A stretch of DNA of 15,451 nt from NCBI GenBank assembly GCA_041628225.1, contig JBFKPQ010000052.1, forward strand, positions 1-15,451. The letters run 5' to 3'. A model generated the notes under the pieces. The model searched no databases. It worked only from the letters and a program-made list of their open reading frames with translations, and was not told where the DNA came from. This DNA comes from JBFKPQ01 sp041628225. Lineage in GTDB: Bacteria; Actinomycetota; Acidimicrobiia; Spongiisociales; JAENVV01. The translations under genes and the position numbers were made by a program. Shown here piece by piece: positions 1 through 7,451 of this stretch; the stretch's first letter is position 1; every line of letters starts with the position of its first letter.

Positions 1-3000
1 CCCGGCCGAGTGAGTCGTCGGCGGTTACGTCGGCGAGGTTCACGACGTCGGTCGTGCCGGCGACGAGCGAACACGTGTAGGTCCACGTCTCGCCGACGTC
101 CAGCACGCCGATCGTGCCGGCATCACCACCGGTCAGCGTCACTCCGCCGCAGGTGTCGTCCGTGACCACGACGTTGACGAGCGAGTCGTCGCCGGTGTTC
201 TCGACTTCGATGGTGTAGTTGATCGTGGTCCCCGGCAGAACGATCGTGGCGTCGGCGAACTTGCGGAGCACGACGGACGGATCGATGACGTCCACGGACA
301 CCGAGTCCGGAGGCGACGTCACCGTCTGGCCGAGCTCGTCGAGAGCCGTGGCGAACGCCGTGTTGGTCACGTCGCCGGTGAGCACGACGCTGCAGGTGTA
401 TCGCCAGACCTCACCCGGGTCGAAGGAGGCGTCGGCGTTGCCCGACACCTCGGAGTCGAAGACGGGAGTCGCGCATCGGTCGTCGGTGACCGACACGGAC
501 GACAGCGGGTCGGTGCCGGTATTCGTCACGTCGTACGTGTACGACGCCGTGCCGCCGGTCGGAACGATCGGCGTCGAGGTGGTCTTGTCGATCGTCATGG
601 ACGTGATGAGCACGTTGACGAACTCGGTGTCGCTGGCGGACACGTCGGCGAGCGACGGGATGTCGATCCCGCCGGCGTCGACCGGGTTGGCCGTGACGAC
701 GGCAGTGTTCGTGACGTCGTCGGCGACGACGACCGCCAGGGTGCAGGAGATGCTGGCGCCGGGTGCGACCGGCCACGCCGCGCTGTCGCAGGTCGTGGTC
801 AGGTCGTCGCTGTTGTCGGCAGGAGTGCCCGCATCGTCGACCACGACGATGTCCGAGAGGTACACGTCCCCGTCGTTCGTGACCGTGTAGGTGTAGGTGA
901 CGGTGTCGCCGGGGTTCACGACCGTGAGGTCGGCGGTCTTCGTGAGCGCCGCCGAGGCGTTCACGATGGCGAGAGTGTCGCTTCCTGTCGAGATCGTGAC
1001 GGTCTCGTCACTGCTCGCCTGGGCGGTGTTGGCGATCGTCTGGCTCGCACCCGCCGGCACGTCATAGGTGACCGTGACGGTGGTGGTGGCCCCCGCTCCG
1101 AGGGTCGGCACGGAACAGCTGACGGCGTTGGATGCCGGGTCGCAGGTACCTCCCGTGTCGACCGACACCGCGGTCACCGTGAGCGCCGTATCGACCGTGT
1201 CGGTGATCGTGACGTTGTCTGCGTCCGACACGCCGCCATTGGTCACGGCGATCGTGAACGTGTAGGGGCCGGTGCCTTGTTGCACGGGGTCTTCGACGAA
1301 TGTCTTCGTCACGGTGAGCGACACCGCCTCGTCGATGTCGACGGTGGCGAAAGCAGATCCGACGTTGCCGGATCCGTCGATCACGTTGGCGACGTTGCTG
1401 ACCGTCGTGGCGTCGACCGTCTCGGCGACGTCGTAGGTCACCACGGCCGAGACAGAGGTGCCGGCGGGCAGGCTGGCGAACGTGCAATCGACGTTCTGTC
1501 CCGTCGAGTTGTTCGTGCCGCCCGAGCAGGTCACGCCGGTCACCTGCAACGTCGGGTCGACCGCGTCGGTGATCGTGACGTTCGCCGTGTCCGACAGGCC
1601 GGCGTTCGTCACCTGGACGGTGAACGTGTTGCCGGTGGAGCCGGCCACCACCGGTGACGGCGAGAACGTCTTCGTGGTGGTCAACAGGATCGAACCGAAG
1701 ATGCTCACCGACGACAGAGACGTGGCCGTGTTCAGGTCCGAATCGATCACGTCGGCCTGGTTCCCGACACTGGTCGGGGTGACCGACGAGTCGACGTCGT
1801 AGGTGACGGTGAGCACGACGCTGGCGCCGGGCCCGAGGGTGGCGAGCGTGCAGTCGACGTTCTGGCCGACCGACGCGTTGGTGCCCCCGGCGCAGTCGAC
1901 GGCCGTCACCTGGAGCCGTGCATCCACCGTGTCGGTGACCACGACACCGGTGGCGGTCGACAGACCGTTGTTCGTGACGGTGAGGGTGAAGGTGTTCCCG
2001 GTCGAGCCGGCGGCCACGGCCGCCGGAATGAACTGCTTCACGACGTCGAGGTCGATGACTTCGACGACCTCGACCGACGAGAGGCCCGACCCGGCGTTGC
2101 CGTCGGCGTCGACGGCCAGCGCGGTGTTCGGGACCAGGGCGGCGTTGACGAGTGGACTGACGGAATAGGTGACCGTGATCGTCGCCGACCCGCCGGGCGC
2201 CAGTGTCGCGTAGGTGCAGTCGACGTTCTGGCCGGCGGAAGCGTCGGTCCCGCCTCCGCAGTCGACGAGGGTCACCGTCAGGCGAGCGTCGAAGGCGTCC
2301 GTGACGCGCACGGTCTCGGCGTCGGAGGTGCCGAGGTTCTCTACGGTGATCGTGAACTGATGGCCGCCGGTGCCGGCGATGACCGACGGCGGGGAGGGGA
2401 GCTTGGTCACCGCCAGGATCACGTTCTCGGCGACCGCGACACTGCTCGTCGTCGTGGCCGTATTGCCGGCGCCGTCGATGGCGTCGGCGGTGTTCGCGAT
2501 GGTGGCGGTCTCCTCGGAGGCATCGACCGAGTAGGTGACGGTGATGGTGGCGGAACCGCCGGCCGCCAGTGTCGGATAGGTGCAGCTGACGTTCTGGCCG
2601 ACGGTGCCGTCGATGCCGCCTCCGCAATCGACGGCGGTGACCTGCAGTCGGGCATCAACGGTGTCGGTCACGACCACGTTGGCGGAGTCGGAGGTGCCCG
2701 TGTTCTCCACGAGGACCGTGAACGTGTTTCCGGTCGTCCCGCCGTTGACGGCGGCCGGGGTGAAGGTCTTGGTGAGTTGCAGCGCGATGTCGGTCACGAC
2801 GTCGACCGTGACGGCGGGGGAGTTGGTAGCGCCCTGCTCGTCGGAGGCCACCGTCGCGGTGTTCGACACCGTGGCCGCGGCTTCTCCGGCGTCGACATCG
2901 AAAGTGACGGTCAGCGTCGCCGACGCCATGGGAGCCAGACCCGGCAGCGTGCAGGCCAAGGCATTGCCGACGGTGGTGTCGGTGCCGCCGATCGCCGCAC

Positions 3001-6000
3001 AGTCGGTGCCGGTGACGGTGAGCGCCGGGTCGACGGTATCGGTGATGACGACGTTCTCGGCCGACGAGACGCCGGAGTTGGTCACGGTGATCGTGAACGT
3101 CGAGGCCGCCCCGCCGGCCACGACCGTGGGATCGGTGAAGGCTTTGGCCGCGGACAACACCACGTCTTCGGCGATGTCGACGGTGGCGGTGTTGGAGTTG
3201 GTGGCGACTTGTTCGTCGGAGGCGACGGTGGCGGTGTTGGACACCGTCTGCGTGTCGATGGAGGCGTCGACGTCGAACGTGATCGTCAGGGTGACCGATG
3301 CACCGGCTCCGACCGACGGCAGGGTGCAGCTGACGTTGTTGCCGACGGTGGCGTCGGTTCCTCCGAGCGCCGCGCAGTCGGTGCCGGTCACCGTGAGTGC
3401 CGCGTCGACGGCGTCGGTGGCGACCACGTTGTCGGCGGTCGAGGACCCGCTGTTCGTGATCTCGACGGTGAAAACATTGCCGGTCGATCCCGCCGTCACC
3501 GGATCGACCGCGAACGCCTTGGTGGCCGACAACACGACGTCTTCGGTGACGTCGACGGTGGCGGTGTTGGAGTTGGTGGCGACTTGTTCGTCGGAGGTGA
3601 CGGAGGCGGTGTTCGACACGGTCTGCGTGTCGACGTCGGCGGCCACATCGAAGGTGACGATCAGGTTGGCCGAGAAGCCCCCGGCCAAGGTCGGCAGGGT
3701 GCAACTGACGGCGTTGCCGACCGTGGCGTCGGCGCCCCCGAGGGCCGCGCAGTTGGTGCTGGTGACCGTGAGTGCCGGGTCGACGGTGTCGGTGGCGACG
3801 ACGTTGTCCGCCGTCGAGAGCCCGCTGTTGGTCGCTTGGAGCGTGAACGTGTTGCCGGTGGATCCGGCCGTCACGGGATCGGCATTGAAGGTCTTGTTGA
3901 GGGTGAGCGCCACATCTTCGGCAATGTCGAGCGTTGCGGTGTTCGAGTTCGTGGCGGCCTGTTCGTCGGATGCGACCGTGCCGACGTTCGATACCGTTTG
4001 TGTATCGACGGTTGCCGCGACGGTGAAGTCGACCGTGAGTGTGACCGTGGCCGACGGCGGCACGGTGAGACCGGAGCAGCTCACTGCGTTGCCGACGGTT
4101 CCGTCGGTTCCGCCGAGGGCGGCACAGTTGGTGCCCGTGACGGTGAGCCCGGCGGCAACGGTGTCGGTGATGGCCACGTTGTCGGCTGTCGTCGTGCCGC
4201 TGTTGGTGGCCGCCAGGTCGAACGAGTGCGTGGTCGGGTCACCGGCGGTGATCGTGGCGACGGAGAAGGTCTTGGCGAGGGTGAGGATCACGTTCTCGGT
4301 GACGTCGATCGTGTCGTTGGCCGTGACGGGCCCGGATTCGTCCGATGAGATCGATCCCGTGTTCGAGACCGTCCCTTCCGGTGTACCCGCCGGGACGTCG
4401 AAGGTGACGCTGACCGTGACGGTCTGGCCGGGGTTGATGGTCCCGTACGAACACGACACGGCGTTGCCCGCGGTTCCGTCGGTTCCGCCGCCGCAGTCGA
4501 CCGCTGTGACGGTGAGCCCGGCGGCAACGGTGTCGGTGATGGCCACGTTGTCGGCGGTCGACTGTCCGGTGTTCGTGGCGGTCAGCGTGAAGGTGTACCC
4601 ACCCGTGCCGGCGGGAACGGTGGCATCGGCGAACGTCTTGGCGAACGTCCAGGTGACGTTCTCGGTGACGGTGTTCGTGTCGCTCGCAGTGTCGTTGGCG
4701 GCGTTCGGGTCGGTGGCGTCGCTCGTGACGCTGGCCGTGTTGGTGAACGAGCCGCTGTCGAGACCGGCCGGCACGGTGTAGGTCACGGTGACCGTCGCCG
4801 ATGACGCCGGTGAAAGACTGCCGAGCGAGCAGCTGAACGAGGGTGTGCCGACACACGATCCTTGAGAGGGTGTGATCGTGCCCTGGGTGATGCCGGCCGG
4901 CCAGGTGTCGGTGAGGATGACGTTGGTGGCGAGCGACGGGCCGTTGTTGCTGACGGTGATCGTGTAGGTCTGTGTCGTTGGGTCGCCGGCGACGACCGAA
5001 GTGACGCCGTCGCTCTTGGTGACGGAGAGGTCGGCGTTGAGCGGTCCGACGTTGACCGATGCGGTAGCGGGCGTCGAATCGTTCGTGACGTCGCGGGTGG
5101 CATCGATGATGGCGGGGCCCGGACCGACGTGGCCGATAACGGAGTTCGTATAGACGCCGTTGACGTTCGGGATGACCACGCCATAGGTAAGCGTCGAGGT
5201 GCCGCCGGGCGGGACCGTGAATGTCCCCGAGTACGTCAGCTGCTGTCCGCTGATCGCCGGGTCGGAGATGGGTACGCCGTTGTAGGTCGGAGTGACGGAG
5301 GTGTCGAACGTCGCGCCGGCCGGAAGCGTGTCGATGATCTTGTCGAGTGTGCCGGTGGCGGTGCCGTCGTTGTGGACCGTGACGGTGTAGGTCGCCTGCC
5401 CTCCCGTCGGCAACTGGACCGGGGAACCCGACTTCGAGAGCCACAGGCGGTTGATGGTCGGCTGCAGCGGCGGGATGGCCTGGTATTCGGCCGTGCCGGT
5501 GCTCGTGTGCTTAACCGGGTTGCCGCTGCTGATGTTGTTGACGGGTGTCACCGTGGTCGGAGCGGTCGTCAGGCCCTGCGCGATGAACGTGTAGACGATC
5601 GTGTATTCCTGCGTCGGCGAGGGCAGCCCGGACAGGAAGAGGGTGTCGTCGTACGTCGTGCCGCTCCCCGGGAGGCTCCCTGGGGTGCGAAGTTCCATGG
5701 TCACGTCGACCAACTGGTACGCGTTGGCCTGCCAGTCGAGCCGGCTGGCAGGGGTGAGGGCGAAGATGCCTGCGCCACCGATCGTTCCGGTCGCGCCGGT
5801 GACGGTGATCGTCAGGATGCCCCCGAGTTCCGGCGGGTTGGGGCCATTGGTGACGATCGAGACCTTGTTGGCGTTGGCGCTGATGGCGTTTTGCACCCGA
5901 GTGAGGCTCTGCGCCGAGTCGCAGATCTCGTCGGCGGGCGCCGTCGAGCCGTCGAACATGCTGACGGTGTGGTTCTGTGTCGAGTTCGACGTTGCGTTGG

Positions 6001-6388
6001 TCGTAACGTAGAAATAGGCATAGACCGTCGCTCCGGCGGCGACGGTGCCGAAGTGCTGGATGCCGTCCTCGTTGGACGAGAGCCCTACCACGCCGGTGAA
6101 CGAGTCGACCGTCACCCACAGATCGTCGATGGCTGCGCCGGTCGTGTTCGTGATGGCGTAGCCGAGGTACATGCCATGGATGCTGTCGCCGAAGTCGCTG
6201 TAGAACACCGGCGAGTGGAGGCGGGTGACCGTGAACTGGCTACCCGTGCAGGCGGCCGCCGCGGCGGGAGGCGCCGAGGCGATCGTCGGCACGTAGAACG
6301 TCGTGGCAGCCAGGACGAACGACAGCAACCGCACGAGGGCCCGGTGGGGCCGCGATCCGACCCACCGGGATGCTGTTGTCGGAGGCAT
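1..6388 (-). CDS. Giant secreted DUF11 tandem-repeat surface protein (3' end outside the window)
   Basis: The frame is open from the ATG at 6388 to the left edge, giving 2129 residues with no stop; I checked the ends and many internal lines for stops and sampled the rest. Residues 1-46 are a signal peptide: a basic segment (RPHRALVR), a hydrophobic core (LLSFVLAATT) and likely signal peptidase cleavage after ASA at 39 or in the Ala run before C47. Residues 47-310 are Thr/Val/Asn-rich and beta-like, without recognisable DUF11. About 15 DUF11 (PF01345/TIGR01451-like) units follow, starting near 312 and 450, then with the Lys of each KTF-like motif near 586, 708, 834, 960, 1084, 1210, 1331, 1453, 1576, 1697, 1817, 1937 and 2045. 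Typical strings are ATNSGTTTADNVAITDTV and DCGGGTDGTAGNAVSC. DUF11 proteins are generally cell-surface or secreted. Adhesin, envelope or matrix role is inference; the anchor, if any, lies in the missing C terminus. The start is set by AGGGGA at 6399-6404; the in-frame GTG at 6397 is too close to it. Confidence 0.93.
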   Translation of the reverse strand, partial: MPPTTASRWVGSRPHRALVRLLSFVLAATTFYVPTIASAPPAAAAACTGSQFTVTRLHSPVFYSDFGDSIHGMYLGYAITNTTGAAIDDLWVTVDSFTGVVGLSSNEDGIQHFGTVAAGATVYAYFYVTTNATSNSTQNHTVSMFDGSTAPADEICDSAQSLTRVQNAISANANKVSIVTNGPNPPELGGILTITVTGATGTIGGAGIFALTPASRLDWQANAYQLVDVTMELRTPGSLPGSGTTYDDTLFLSGLPSPTQEYTIVYTFIAQGLTTAPTTVTPVNNISSGNPVKHTSTGTAEYQAIPPLQPTINRLWLSKSGSPVQLPTGGQATYTVTVHNDGTATGTLDKIIDTLPAGATFDTSVTPTYNGVPISDPAISGQQLTYSGTFTVPPGGTSTLTYGVVIPNVNGVYTNSVIGHVGPGPAIIDATRDVTNDSTPATASVNVGPLNADLSVTKSDGVTSVVAGDPTTQTYTITVSNNGPSLATNVILTDTWPAGITQGTITPSQGSCVGTPSFSCSLGSLSPASSATVTVTYTVPAGLDSGSFTNTASVTSDATDPNAANDTASDTNTVTENVTWTFAKTFADATVPAGTGGYTFTLTATNTGQSTADNVAITDTVAAGLTVTAVDCGGGTDGTAGNAVSCSYGTINPGQTVTVSVTFDVPAGTPEGTVSNTGSISSDESGPVTANDTIDVTENVILTLAKTFSVATITAGDPTTHSFDLAATNSGTTTADNVAITDTVAAGLTVTGTNCAALGGTDGTVGNAVSCSGLTVPPSATVTLTVDFTVAATVDTQTVSNVGTVASDEQAATNSNTATLDIAEDVALTLNKTFNADPVTAGSTGNTFTLQATNSGLSTADNVVATDTVDPALTVTSTNCAALGGADATVGNAVSCTLPTLAGGFSANLIVTFDVAADVDTQTVSNTASVTSDEQVATNSNTATVDVTEDVVLSATKAFAVDPVTAGSTGNVFTVEITNSGSSTADNVVATDAVDAALTVTGTDCAALGGTDATVGNNVSCTLPSVGAGASVTLTITFDVDASIDTQTVSNTATVASDEQVATNSNTATVDIAEDVVLSAAKAFTDPTVVAGGAASTFTITVTNSGVSSAENVVITDTVDPALTVTGTDCAAIGGTDTTVGNALACTLPGLAPMASATLTVTFDVDAGEAAATVSNTATVASDEQGATNSPAVTVDVVTDIALQLTKTFTPAAVNGGTTGNTFTVLVENTGTSDSANVVVTDTVDARLQVTAVDCGGGIDGTVGQNVSCTYPTLAAGGSATITVTYSVDASEETATIANTADAIDGAGNTATTTSSVAVAENVILAVTKLPSPPSVIAGTGGHQFTITVENLGTSDAETVRVTDAFDARLTVTLVDCGGGTDASAGQNVDCTYATLAPGGSATITVTYSVSPLVNAALVPNTALAVDADGNAGSGLSSVEVVEVIDLDVVKQFIPAAVAAGSTGNTFTLTVTNNGLSTATGVVVTDTVDARLQVTAVDCAGGTNASVGQNVDCTLATLGPGASVVLTVTYDVDSSVTPTSVGNQADVIDSDLNTATSLSSVSIFGSILLTTTKTFSPSPVVAGSTGNTFTVQVTNAGLSDTANVTITDAVDPTLQVTGVTCSGGTNNSTGQNVDCTFASLPAGTSVSAVVTYDVAETVDATTVSNVANVIDGSGNVGSAFATVDIDEAVSLTVTKTFVEDPVQQGTGPYTFTIAVTNGGVSDADNVTITDTVDTALTVTAVSVDTGGTCDPASNAVSCSVPTLGAGATTTVTVTYDVPAGASQTIANTAQASSDETVTISTGSDTLAIVNASAALTKTADLTVVNPGDTVTYTYTVTNDGDVYLSDIVVVDDAGTPADNSDDLTTTCDSAAWPVAPGASISCTLAVVVADDVTNTAVVTANPVDAGGIDIPSLADVSASDTEFVNVLITSMTIDKTTSTPIVPTGGTASYTYDVTNTGTDPLSSVSVTDDRCATPVFDSEVSGNADASFDPGEVWRYTCSVVLTGDVTNTAFATALDELGQTVTSPPDSVSVDVIDPSVVLRKFADATIVLPGTTINYTIEVENTGDDSLVNVVVTDDTCGGVTLTGGDAGTIGVLDVGETWTYTCSLVAGTTDVVNLADVTADDSLGR
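3176..3222 (-). repeat. 47-nt exact direct repeat, copy 1 (partner 3551-3597)
   Basis: Bases 3176-3222 match 3551-3597 exactly, starting gtcgacggtggcggtgttgg. The period is 375 bp. The block encodes the inter-domain linker SDEQVATNSNTATVD. Related but diverged linkers occur near 3929-3975 and 2800-2850, so these two copies are the youngest pair. Confidence 0.85.
3551..3597 (-). repeat. 47-nt exact direct repeat, copy 2 (partner 3176-3222)
   Basis: This is the second copy of the linker block. The bases just upstream (gacaacac.acgtcttcgg at both sites) also match, which extends the similarity beyond the exact core. Confidence 0.85.
4137..4186 (-). repeat. 50-nt exact direct repeat, copy 1 (partner 4506-4555)
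   Basis: By eye, bases 4137-4186 and 4506-4555 are identical over 50 nt, beginning gtgacggtgagcccggcggc. The copies are 369 bp apart, one repeat unit. They encode the ADNVAITDTVAAGLTVT core of two adjacent DUF11 units. Identity at synonymous positions points to recent duplication or gene conversion. Confidence 0.85.
4506..4555 (-). repeat. 50-nt exact direct repeat, copy 2 (partner 4137-4186)
   Basis: This is the second copy of the block at 4137-4186, in the preceding repeat unit of the giant protein. Flanking sequence (gttccgtcggttccgccg at both sites) is also nearly the same, so the duplicated tract is longer than the exact core. Confidence 0.85.
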
Positions 6389-6398
6389 CGGGCTCACG

Positions 6399-6404
6399 TC
6401 CCCT
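6399..6404 (-). promoter_or_regulatory. Ribosome binding site of the giant DUF11 gene
   Basis: On the minus strand AGGGGA ends 10 nt before the ATG at 6388. It decides between that ATG and the in-frame GTG three codons earlier (6397), which would leave only one base after the Shine-Dalgarno core. Confidence 0.7.
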
Positions 6405-6425
6405 GGCTGTGTTGCTGCAGATTCG

Positions 6426-6454
6426 AGTATATGCGCAGGCGCGGAGCGCACCAA
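6426..6454 (-). promoter_or_regulatory. Sigma-70-like promoter of the giant DUF11 gene
   Basis: Reading the minus strand, the -35 TTGGTG (6454-6449) is followed by a 17-nt spacer and the -10 TATACT (6431-6426). The predicted start of transcription is near 6419, giving a short leader of about 30 nt that carries the AGGGGA site. The hexamers and ideal spacing stand out in this GC-rich background. The spacer is bounded by TGCGC and GCGCA arms (6450-6446 and 6436-6432), a weak dyad that could bind a regulator; that part is speculative. Confidence 0.7.
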
Positions 6455-6508
6455 GGATGGGATCGGCTTCTGGCGGCTGCGGCTTGAACCGTTTCCACAC
6501 CCGTCGCG

Positions 6509-7285
6509 TCAGGGTTTTCGGAGCTTCCAGACCTGTTCGGAGGGGTAGCGATGCGCCCACGTCTTCGCGACGAAGAAACGAACCTCGTCTCCCGGCTGGG
6601 GCGCCCGGAGTTCTCGGAAGTCCTCCACCACGAAACCGGCATCCCGAAACAGTGCGAACCAGTCGCCGATCGGCAGGTGGAACTCGACGCCCCCCGGGTC
6701 GACCTCCACGCCCGACCAGTCGGTGGCGTGCAGCCCGAAATAGTCGCGAATGAGGCGGTCGGCGATGGGCCCACTGCCATCGAGCGGAGCGCACACGACC
6801 GTCCACGCCGTCGACGACAGGAAGACGAGCGATCCGCCCGGTCGGAGCACCCGCCACGCTTCGGGGATCCAGCTGTAGGGGTCGGACCAGAGGGCGGCGC
6901 CGTACTCGCTGATCGCGAAATCGAACGAGTCGTCGGGGTAAGGGACGGCTTCGGCGATGGCGTGGAGGAACTCGACGTCGAGTTGGTGTTCGTCGCGCAG
7001 GCGCGCCGCGGTTTCGAGCTGTCCCAGCGAGTTGTCGATGCCGACGACCGACGCTCCCCGCCGTGCCATCCACGCCGACACGTACCCCGTCCCGCATCCG
7101 AGTTCGATGGCCGACATGCCTGTCATGTCGTCGGGCAGCAGACCGAGTGCCGATTCGGGAATGCCCCAGATGCCCCAGGAGGGGTCGTCCTCAGCCCAAT
7201 GTCGCTCTCCGGAGTCGACCCATTCTTCGGCGCTTGCGTCCCAGTGTGCCCGGTTGGTCAGCACGTATCCCGGTACATCGTTCAT
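6509..7285 (-). CDS. Class I SAM-dependent methyltransferase
   Basis: The 258-residue product has the class I methyltransferase core. Motif I is ELGCGTGYVS (61-70), which binds S-adenosylmethionine. The acidic residue after beta-2 is in VGIDNS (81-86). The motif IV region is SFDFAISEYGA (120-130), and the post-motif WRVLRPGGSLVF is at 144-155. It most resembles the Methyltransf_11/UbiE-like soluble group; the substrate cannot be told from sequence. A Trp-rich N terminus (residues 15-40) may close over the substrate. I prefer the ATG at 7285. The in-frame GTG at 7300 adds five residues (MYVGS) and lacks a Shine-Dalgarno site. No ribosome site precedes 7285 either, but TACGTT sits six bases upstream, so a leaderless transcript is possible. 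It lies 120 bp upstream of, and co-directional with, the giant surface-protein gene, which has its own promoter, so functional linkage is unproven. Confidence 0.9.
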   Translation of the reverse strand: MNDVPGYVLTNRAHWDASAEEWVDSGERHWAEDDPSWGIWGIPESALGLLPDDMTGMSAIELGCGTGYVSAWMARRGASVVGIDNSLGQLETAARLRDEHQLDVEFLHAIAEAVPYPDDSFDFAISEYGAALWSDPYSWIPEAWRVLRPGGSLVFLSSTAWTVVCAPLDGSGPIADRLIRDYFGLHATDWSGVEVDPGGVEFHLPIGDWFALFRDAGFVVEDFRELRAPQPGDEVRFFVAKTWAHRYPSEQVWKLRKP

Positions 7286-7308
7286 GGAACCAACGTACAC
7301 CGAACGGC

Positions 7309-7336
7309 GCCGCGGAGGATCGGGCGGATCCGCGGC
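7309..7336. repeat. Inverted repeat, 8-bp arms, in the divergent intergenic region
   Basis: GCCGCGGA (7309-7316) is the exact reverse complement of TCCGCGGC (7329-7336), with a 12-nt spacer. The right arm overlaps a 10-bp palindrome GCGGATCCGC (7324-7333), so alternative pairings are possible. It lies 24 bp upstream of the methyltransferase ATG. It could be an operator or leader hairpin, or a chance product of GC richness. Confidence 0.55.
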
Positions 7337-7348
7337 ACCGTCCGGTGC
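7335..7348. repeat. Inverted repeat GCACCG-TC-CGGTGC
   Basis: Six-base arms with a 2-nt centre overlap the edge of the previous inverted repeat by two bases. There is no T-run after it on either strand, so it is not a convincing terminator. It is recorded as a possible protein-binding dyad between divergent genes. Confidence 0.5.
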
Positions 7349-7382
7349 TTCCGTACCAGCTTCCGCCTCACATGTTCGGGTT

Positions 7383-7392
7383 CGGTAAACCG
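7383..7392. repeat. Short inverted repeat CGGT-AA-ACCG
   Basis: Four-base arms around AA lie 69 bp before the mfd ATG and 15 bp before the alternative GTG. It is short and could occur by chance. It is the third dyad in a 166-bp intergenic region. Confidence 0.35.
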
Positions 7393-7436
7393 TCGGTGAG
7401 GTCTCTGTGGGCGGATTCGATCTTCCGCGCGACCAC

Positions 7437-7442
7437 TACGAT
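7437..7442 (+). promoter_or_regulatory. Candidate -10 box for mfd, possibly leaderless
   Basis: TACGAT ends nine bases before the ATG at 7452, so transcription could start at or just before the start codon. This arrangement is common in Actinobacteria. No good -35 hexamer is visible: GGATTC (7413-7418) at an 18-nt spacing is poor. The call rests on the -10 alone. Confidence 0.3.
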
Positions 7443-7451
7443 CGGGCGTCC

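Larger units (their letters stand above)
1..5455 (-). repeat. Tandem DUF11 domain repeat array, period about 360-378 bp
   Basis: The antisense image of the KTF motif (gaaggtctt or a variant) recurs on the plus strand near 4633, 4266, 3888, 3511, 3138, 2761, 2398, 2030, 1662, 1299, 938, 580 and 256. Spacing is mostly 358-378 bp (about 120-126 residues), and 324 bp for the last step. Two more divergent units lie upstream in the gene, near 5450 and 5040. Units fall into types. Four units, at 4266 to 3138, carry CAALGGxD plus a SDEQ..TNS linker. Five units, at 4633 and at 2761 to 1662, carry a CGGG, CAGG or CSGG form. The unit at 1299 has a shifted GGTCDP version. The last three, nearest the left edge, are a different subtype with DDxC or DPGE-type sequence. 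Confidence 0.88.

Noticed and set aside
1062..2627. 521-codon minus-strand Arg/His-rich frame (also 2655-3704 and 4239-5444)
   Set aside because: Out of frame with the real minus-strand gene. The Arg/His/Asp-rich composition is typical of a shifted frame over GC-rich coding DNA.
256..4660. Regular spacing suggesting a CRISPR or satellite array
   Set aside because: The period is about 370 bp, divisible into codons and expressed as DUF11 domains. There are no short identical repeats with unique spacers.
2580..4781. 733-codon plus-strand open frame (also 2360-4348, 219-890, 1803-2168 and 4862-6487)
   Set aside because: All lie opposite the minus-strand DUF11 frame, which has a signal peptide, promoter, ribosome site and recognisable repeated domains. 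The plus-strand products match no family I recognise and are broken by stops between pieces.
6455..6508. Terminator after the methyltransferase gene
   Set aside because: Only 3-bp stems were found and there is no T-run, so no supported terminator.
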